From Amylostereum areolatum (taxonomy: Eukaryota; Basidiomycota; Agaricomycetes; Russulales; Stereaceae), in assembly GCA_012932865.1 (NCBI GenBank), contig SAXG01000003.1, positions 992,001-1,056,000 of the forward strand: 64,000 nt of DNA, read 5' to 3'. Each line of letters opens with the position of its first letter. The first letter of the stretch is position 1. A model generated the notes under the pieces. It worked only from the letters and a program-made list of their open reading frames with translations, was not told the DNA's origin and searched no databases. Made by a program: the position numbers and the translations under genes. Of the stretch, positions 57,644 through 64,000 are shown piece by piece.

Positions 57644-60600
57644 ATGCATCTTTATCTGCGAGAGAATCCCCGCACGCTCTACCTCGTTACAAGCTCCCAG
57701 GAAGAACTGCAGGGTCGACCAAGTCGAGCTCTTGTCGTTCGCGCCGCAGAGCACGATCCATCTCGCGCTGTCGTCGAATTTCTTCTCAAGGATGAAGTTG
57801 ACCTTGTCAATGCCATTCGCCTCACGAGCAGAGTTGTGAAAGGCTGCATGGGGCTCATATCAGTCAACGATGGTGTGTTTTATATCCATCGCTCTGGAGT
57901 TAGGCACTCTTAACTTTGAATGAAGACATGTTTCTCGCTGTTGTGACCTCCGCCACTGAGGTCGGGGATGCAAGACTCAATGCTTCTTCCCCAGAACTGG
58001 TTGCAAAGATCCACGACGTCAGCTTCTACAGTCTTACCTCCTCCATGTGGGACGATACTGCAGGCGCAAATGACAGTGTACCGAGTCCATCCCTCCCCGA
58101 CCAAGCAAATGTCTTGTCCATGCGTGACGTCCGCGACTTCGACTACCAGCAGACTTCAGCATCCCCGCCTGTATTCGAAAACCCCTGTGCCCCGTTAACC
58201 AAAATACTTTCTTCTGGATCTTTCTACTATGCTCAGGCTTCGGACGGTGTTCCTTGGGATATATCATCTCGCCTTTCGGACCGCCTTGCAAATGATGCCA
58301 GCTCTGTCCACGACATTAGCATGTTTGATGACCGGTTCGTATGGAATGAGTATATCGCACGCTCGTTGCTTGATTTCCGTGAGCGCTTGGACCCTTTCGA
58401 GCGGGAAGACTTCGACCGTTGCCAGTTCCTGGTAAGCGGCTTGGACTGTAGTGAGTATTATCACTAATACAGGCTGTTTCCAGGTATTGGCCATACAAGG
58501 ATACGTGGGCGTCTTTAAATTAGCCCTTCCTGCACCCCCAACCAACGGCACCCCGACCGTAGCCAGCTTGTGCTTGATATCTCGCCTTGGTTATAAACGT
58601 GCGGGGACGCGATTCAACACGCGTGGCGTCGACGACGATGGTAATACCGCCAACTTTGTAGAGGTGCGTTTCGCACAACCTGGTCATTGTGGCGTCTCAG
58701 TCTGTCTTTAGACAGAGACCATCCTCAGTACAGATCAAAATACCTTTAGTTATGTACAAGTCCGGGGTAGTGTTCCATGTGTGTATCTGCTAACGGATTG
58801 TAAATCTACCATTCATTCTCATTTGCCTTCCTTTGATCCGTTACAGTGTTTTGGGAACAGCAAGGACTGCAAACGTTTGGTCAACGAATCCAGATTACTC
58901 GCCCTCACGCATCCCAGCCGGCTTTCGAGAGACACTTCGCTCAACTTACTGAAGAGTACGGGTCCGTGCATGCCATCAATCTTCTTGGAAGCAAAGACCA
59001 CGAGGCATCTTTAACAATGGCCTATGCGCGACATCTACAAACGGCAAAAAGTATATGGGGAGACGACATTGGCATCACCCATTTCGACTTTCATAACGCG
59101 GTCAAACTTGGTGGACACGACAGCGTCATGCGTGACCTGAAGTGCGTGTTGTTCATCTTTAGACGATATTAATGGCGCGTTCATGAGCTATAGACGATTA
59201 GAAAGCATATCCGACAATGTCGACCAGTTTGGCTTCACCATGTGCGATGCCGGTACAGAAGATATCATCACCCAGCAAAAAGGTGTTTTTCGCACCAATT
59301 GCTTAGATTGGTCCGTATACTCGCTGTAGTCCGTCTCTTCCCCTAATCTTCTGGCTTGCTTAGTCTCGACCGAACAAACTTTGTCCAAGATATCCTTTCG
59401 AGAACGACGTTGGAACAATACTTGGCTCTCATACGACGAGAGTGGGTACATGCTAATTCCCTTTGGTCCTACCACCGTGAATTATGGGCCGAAAATGGCG
59501 ACGCTCTATCCCGTATATATGCCGGGACAGGCGCTTTAAATACGAGCTTTACACGCAGTGGAAAGCGGACGCTGGCAGGTATGTCCTCCTCCATAGCACC
59601 CGTCATGCCATGAACCATCTTGTCTCCAGGTGTGCTTTCAGATGCGACAAAAAGCGTTTCAAGGGCCTACATCAACAACTTCCAAGACAAGGGCAAACAA
59701 ACTGCCATCGATATGTTCTTAGTGAGCGTGTTGCTCCTTTTCATGGCCATCGCTCTCTGACTTGCAGAAGGGTAACTTGAGCTCGCAGCAGCAAGTTAGT
59801 ATCTTTGACCCCATCCACGACTCTGTGCGCGCGGTCCTAGAGCAACGGTAATATCTGGCGCCTATCTCTATTGAACCCGTCACCAAATCAGTGTGAACAG
59901 CCTACCCGAGTACTCTTCTACTCGACCTTGCTCCATTTTCGTTGGCACATGGAATCTCAATGGACGGGTAAGTACTCGCACCCCCATCTGAGATTTGTTC
60001 TCACTTGCCGCCTACCAGCCGCCCTCAGAGTCACTACTGCCGTGGCTCATGCCTCGAGAAAGTAAGCTAACAATCTTCCACATGTTAGCAACTTGATCCC
60101 AATCCTCCTGAGTAGATATCGTCGAGTGAGTGGCTCTTACAGAGTCCCTGCGTCATCATGGTCTTATTTTAAATATAGTCCGGATATGTTTGTCATCGGA
60201 TTTCAGGAAATCGTACCCCTCACCGCCCAACAGATCGTACAAACAGATCCTGAGAAGAAGTATGTGAACATGACGCTCCACGCGGCAATGCTGACAGAGG
60301 ATTCAGGCGAATTTGGGAGAACAGGATCATGGAGACTCTTGACCGGCGTCCAAATAAAAAATCCGACTACGTTCTCCTACGAAGCGACCAGGTATGTCCC
60401 CGCGGGCATCTCTCTACCACCATACTTAATATCAAGTTTAGCTTGTCGGGACGGCTCTGGTAGTCCTGGTAAAAGCTGAACACACATCCGTCATTCGTAG
60501 GGTGGAAGCAACTACACGCAAGGTATTGCTATACCACCATAGCGTCACATTTTCCATTTGACGGTCACTGTAGACAGGCCTTCGCGGAATGTCCGGCAAT

Positions 60601-61831
60601 AAAGGCGCTGTTGGAATCAGGCTCGAGTTTTACGATACCAGTTTCTGCTTTTTAACTGCCCATCTGGCCGCAGGCCATAGCAACATGGATGAACGCAGCG
60701 CCGACTACAGGACTATCGTGAATGGCCTACACTTTTTGCGCGGAAAGACTATCGAAAGTCATGAGTATGCAGTATCTGACTGTGTCATAATCCGTTGATC
60801 AATCTACTTTTCCAGCAATATCGTCTGGTTGGCGGATACAAATTATCGCATCGACTTGGATAACGAGAGCGTTCGGTCGCTGGCGCTACAAGATGACTTG
60901 GACGCACTGCTTGCAGCGGACCAGGTTCGTGTTTGTGGGAAATGGAGGTAGAACCTACTGATCAATCCCCCGATAACTCAACAGTTGAAGTATGCGATTG
61001 ACACTGGTGCTGCCTTCTCTGGATACCTGGAAGGTCCCATCTTGTTTAGGCCTACATATCGATATGACTTGGGCACGGACAACTACGACACTAGCGAGAA
61101 AATGCGTATACCAGCATGGACCGGTGCGTGTTCATACCGTTATATACCAGACGAAGCTGACCTTGTCGAATCCACAGATCGCGTTCTATACAGAGGCTCT
61201 CGGCTTGATCTGTCTGCGTACTCACGTGCAGAGCTGAAAGGTTCTGATCATAAACCTGGTTTGTTAAGCCGTAACTTACCTCGCTATATTCGCTGAGGCA
61301 TACGCATTTTTTGGCATAGTATTTGCCCTTTTTAGGGCCACAGTACATGTCATCGATCCCGTCAAGAAGGCAGCACTCGCTCGCCTTCTGACCGAGAGCG
61401 TTACCGCTACGGCCCCTGGCGAAACACTGGATGAAAAGCTTGCTTCGCTCATCTTCTCCTCTGACCGTGACTCACGTGAGTTACTTATGTCTCAACAAAG
61501 TCTCGTTAGCCGAATTTGATCAAACGTTTATGTAGTTCCTCCCCCGAGCTCTGAGACGGAAGCGTGGTGGCAGTCATCAGGTTGGTCTGGAGTTTCGTGA
61601 GGCTTTCCATACGCTAACCTCTCATCAGACCATCCAAATGGAGTGGTGCCAGTTTCTTTTGATAACACTTCCCCAGGTAATCCATTCGACTCGACATCTG
61701 ATTCACCTCTTTCGGCATCGCCTTCTTCATCGGATGAGGAGCTTTTTAACCATGCGCTTGGTCTGCAAACCCCGATGATACCAAATAAAAAACCGCCACC
61801 GCCTCCACGTAGGGTTTCAAGTAGTTCATAA
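57644..61831 (+). CDS. INP52: Synaptojanin-type phosphoinositide phosphatase (SAC1 plus 5-phosphatase domains)
   Basis: Fungal Inp51-53/synaptojanin proteins hydrolyse PI(4,5)P2 and other phosphoinositides during endocytosis. The start [15 protein letters not shown] opens the SAC domain, with RGSVPLFWEQQG and the catalytic CX5R motif in RTNCLDCLDRTN. After [12 protein letters not shown] the 5-phosphatase domain begins: [73 protein letters not shown] and the catalytic SDHKP. A Pro-rich tail ends [11 protein letters not shown], fit for SH3 binding. About 20 introns join in phase, and one joining needs a 10-base exon (60116-60125). An in-frame ATG at 57626 is an alternative start. All catalytic residues are present. 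Confidence 0.93.
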
Positions 61832-61898
61832 ATATGCGAAATGCGTCAAGATGCCAGGGGTACGATAGAATATACAGCTCGTTGAGACGACGAATGCA
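61832..61898. other. Very short convergent spacer
   Basis: Only about 67 bases lie between two stop codons, so the 3' ends of the synaptojanin and SF3A3 transcripts almost surely overlap. Confidence 0.6.
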
Positions 61899-63712
61899 TT
61901 AGATGAGACCTTGTTTCTTAAGATCGTCGTACGTCTTCCGGTTGTAGACGTTTCCTTCATCGTCCTCCAGTTCCTCCATTGTCTCCTGCTCGAATATCTC
62001 ATGCTTACCTTCTTGCTTGAGTTTTTCGGCAACTGGAACGGCATATTTTCAGGTACTCAGAACAGAAAGGACTAGTGCACTTACGGGACAAAGCGTCTTC
62101 GATGCGGGTGATTTCGTGGAAGTGCTTGGTGTTTGGGAGGCCCAAAGCTCGCATACCAAAAGCGTGTCGCGATTCTTGAAAATGACGGTCGAAGTTTTTC
62201 CTAGATAGGTCTGGTCAAGGCCGGGGATTTTAGAAGGGAAACTGGCAAGACCCACCGCCCCATGTACACATGATCGGAGCAAATCTCACATCGATACTCA
62301 ACGCCGAGCCCATGCAACTTATACAACCAGTAGGGAATAGGCTTTCCATCCCAGCCCAAGGGGAGCTTGAGAGGGTTGTATATGCGCTCTTCTTCTTCTT
62401 CCTCGCCACCAGCATCGCCGTTGGAAGTGTTATTAGTAGGTGGTGGAGGTGGTCGGTTTTGTTCCTCGAGCTCCTGTTCACGTTCACGAGCGGTCAACGA
62501 AAAGCGACGCTCGACATTGGCCTTCGTATCATTGAGAATTGGAACGAGTTCAACGAGGAGTGAAGTGGTAAGGTGTGTCAGAAGAGCCGAAGAACGGTGC
62601 TTGTCCTTGACGATGCTGAACGGGAGTGACGATGAAGTTGAGGACGGGCCATTCGAATTTGACGGTGGTTCTGACGTCGTCTGTTTCGCAGCGGCTTTGA
62701 TATGTTTTTTTGAAGTAAGATGCGCGTCGTAAACAGTTTGCTTGGAGTACATTTTCTGGCCTACAGATTATTATGAAAATTTGCCTTTCCAGACTGATGG
62801 GACAAGCGTGCTCACATGCTGGACACCAGATGCCCTCCGTGTTATTACCCTCTTGGGTTTTGCTCGACTCCAACCATTCGTGGATATCTCCTGTCTCCCA
62901 CAGGTTCCCAAATGCTGTCTCAGCATCGCGCTGGCGAGAGTCTATGTCAACCAAAGGCTGCGTCCGCCGCAAGAACGACAGGAGGTATGTGTGCAAGGAA
63001 CGGATGTAGCTGAAAGACAATGTCAGAGAAATGTCATAGGTCGAGTGTAGCACTTGCCTTTCGTAGTCCTTTGAAAATCGAGTTTCCGTGGGCAAGTCGC
63101 GGTGCACCAAACCAGACTGGGCAAGCATGAGAGCATCGAGGTAATGAATGTATGCCAAGCGTCGGTCAATGTTCTTTAGGTTGTTGTAGGCAGTATGATT
63201 GGTGTACAAGTCCAAGTATTTTCCATAGGATTCTTCTCCGGAGAACATGTTCGCAATGGCTAAGGACGCGATATATGAGCACATAAGCGTCTCAGGCGCA
63301 TATCGAAGCGCAAGGATGACTTACGGTCTTCTTCCTCGCCCAAGTCTTCTGGTCCAAACTCATCCATAAACGCGGCTAGCTCGAGCTCAAATCCATCTGC
63401 ACTTGCATCAGGATATTTGTGGTGGTGCTCCTGAATTTTACCCAACCTCGAATAGAACGCAGAGAGATCGCTTTGTTGATTTGGAGAGGAAAGCGAGTCA
63501 ATTTCTGCCTTGCGCGCGTCGTGGTCCTGATATGTGTTATTGAGGGCATTCAGACGTGCGGTAACACGGTCCAGAATCTGGGAAGCCTTGTGCTCGTTTT
63601 GAAGACGCGTCTGGTGGACGTTCTGAGGACGTGAGAGCACGGAGTACAGAGCACGTTCAAAACGTTCAATCTCCTCGTGGGTTTGACGTTGTACTTCGAT
63701 TATGGAGTCCAT
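61899..63712 (-). CDS. PRP9: Splicing factor 3A subunit 3 (SF3A3/Prp9)
   Basis: Part of the SF3a complex of the U2 snRNP. The start [20 protein letters not shown] and the early helices match the family. Then follow [15 protein letters not shown] and [34 protein letters not shown] (first zinc finger, with Cys pair and later His in KKHIKA), and the second C2H2-like finger [21 protein letters not shown] with its following His. The tail [20 protein letters not shown] ends at DLKKQGLI, exactly as in the family. A Glu run and a Pro run lie between the fingers. Introns near 62016-62084, 62206-62255, 62752-62812, 62993-63058 and 63264-63320 join in frame. The frame is intact. Confidence 0.93.
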
Positions 63713-63985
63713 GTCGACGGATGCGTAGTGAAGGCAAAGACAGCGAGGGCGGAGAATACGGTAATGCTGACCGTGGACTCTGGAGTCTGAATGATGCTGA
63801 AGCCTGAAGGCCTCCCTCTCGCTTGGTCCGAAACGTTACCTCTTTGGATAAACAGATAATGACTGAACCGCATGTGGTTTAATTTTATGCAAATCTCGCG
63901 CGAACTGCCGAGTTTCTCTCGCTTCGAATCTGTTCTGTTGTTGTTCTGCCATTGCTCGCGTTCTATCCATCCACTACCCACCACC
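63713..63985. promoter_or_regulatory. Shared upstream region of SF3A3 and the next gene
   Basis: About 270 bases between two diverging start codons. No specific site is claimed. Confidence 0.4.
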
Positions 63986-64000
63986 ATGGCCGGAATCAAC
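63986..64000 (+). CDS. Start of a further gene (3' part outside window)
   Basis: An ATG in an excellent context (CCACCATGG) begins MAGIN at the very edge of the window, divergent from SF3A3. Only five codons are visible, so the product cannot be named. Confidence 0.35.

Overview
This window looks like nuclear DNA of a filamentous basidiomycete, most likely an Agaricomycete (inference). Genes lie close together on both strands. Almost all are split by many introns of about 48-65 bases with GT-AG ends and CTAAC/CTGAC-like branch sites. Several products have a basidiomycete flavour, such as a DUF6534-type seven-helix membrane protein and the long Pro/Ser tail on an Svp26 homologue. I built gene models by joining exons where frame, splice signals and family conservation agree.

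Layout. 1-1171: 3' end of exocyst SEC15 (+). 1558-2391: ARF GTPase (-). 2699-5890: CPSF2/CPSF100 (+). 6192-8163 and 8606-10352: two tandem alpha-tubulin genes (-), the first with a frame break. 10721-14291: HSL-like lipase (-). 14676-16851: DUF2264 protein (+), frame break. 17436-18132: dual-specificity phosphatase lacking its catalytic Cys (-). 19394-19997: small basic protein (+). 20965-22369: TFIID subunit TAF4 (-). 22716-24183: PP1 regulatory subunit with CBM21 (+). 24929-26809: DUF6534-like membrane protein (+). 27345-30181: glutaminyl-tRNA synthetase (+), frame break. 30430-31671: alpha/beta hydrolase (+). 31802-33770: enolase-superfamily sugar-acid dehydratase (-), frame break. 34123-35508: SET-domain methyltransferase (-). 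35604-35930: a short TIR/TSD-bounded element. 36986-38136: Bin3/MePCE-type RNA methyltransferase (+). 38258-39378: HAD phosphatase (-). 39837-40611: ICMT-like methyltransferase (-). 41861-43451: homoserine O-acetyltransferase (+). 44173-45260: Svp26/TEX261 (-). 46044-46866: ESCRT-III CHMP1/Did2 (+). 47513-50379: low-complexity hypothetical (-). 50446-52682: aldehyde dehydrogenase (+). About 53180-54190: broken kinase-like gene (-). 55314-56227: ESCRT-III Vps60/CHMP5 (+). 56388-57397: DUF3245-like protein (-). 57644-61831: synaptojanin-type phosphoinositide phosphatase (+). 61899-63712: SF3A3/Prp9 (-). 63986-64000: start of a further gene (+).

The window is mostly housekeeping: secretion and endosomal traffic (SEC15, ARF, Svp26, Did2, Vps60, synaptojanin), RNA processing (CPSF2, SF3A3, Bin3), transcription (TAF4), translation (GlnRS) and metabolism. 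I see no biosynthetic cluster and no defence island. The most unusual items are a compact element with 35-base inverted ends, 8-base target duplications and five internal copies of one motif just upstream of the SET gene; a phosphatase with Gly for its catalytic Cys; repeated one-base insertions in otherwise conserved genes; several candidate GC-AG introns; and microexons of 10 and 11 bases.
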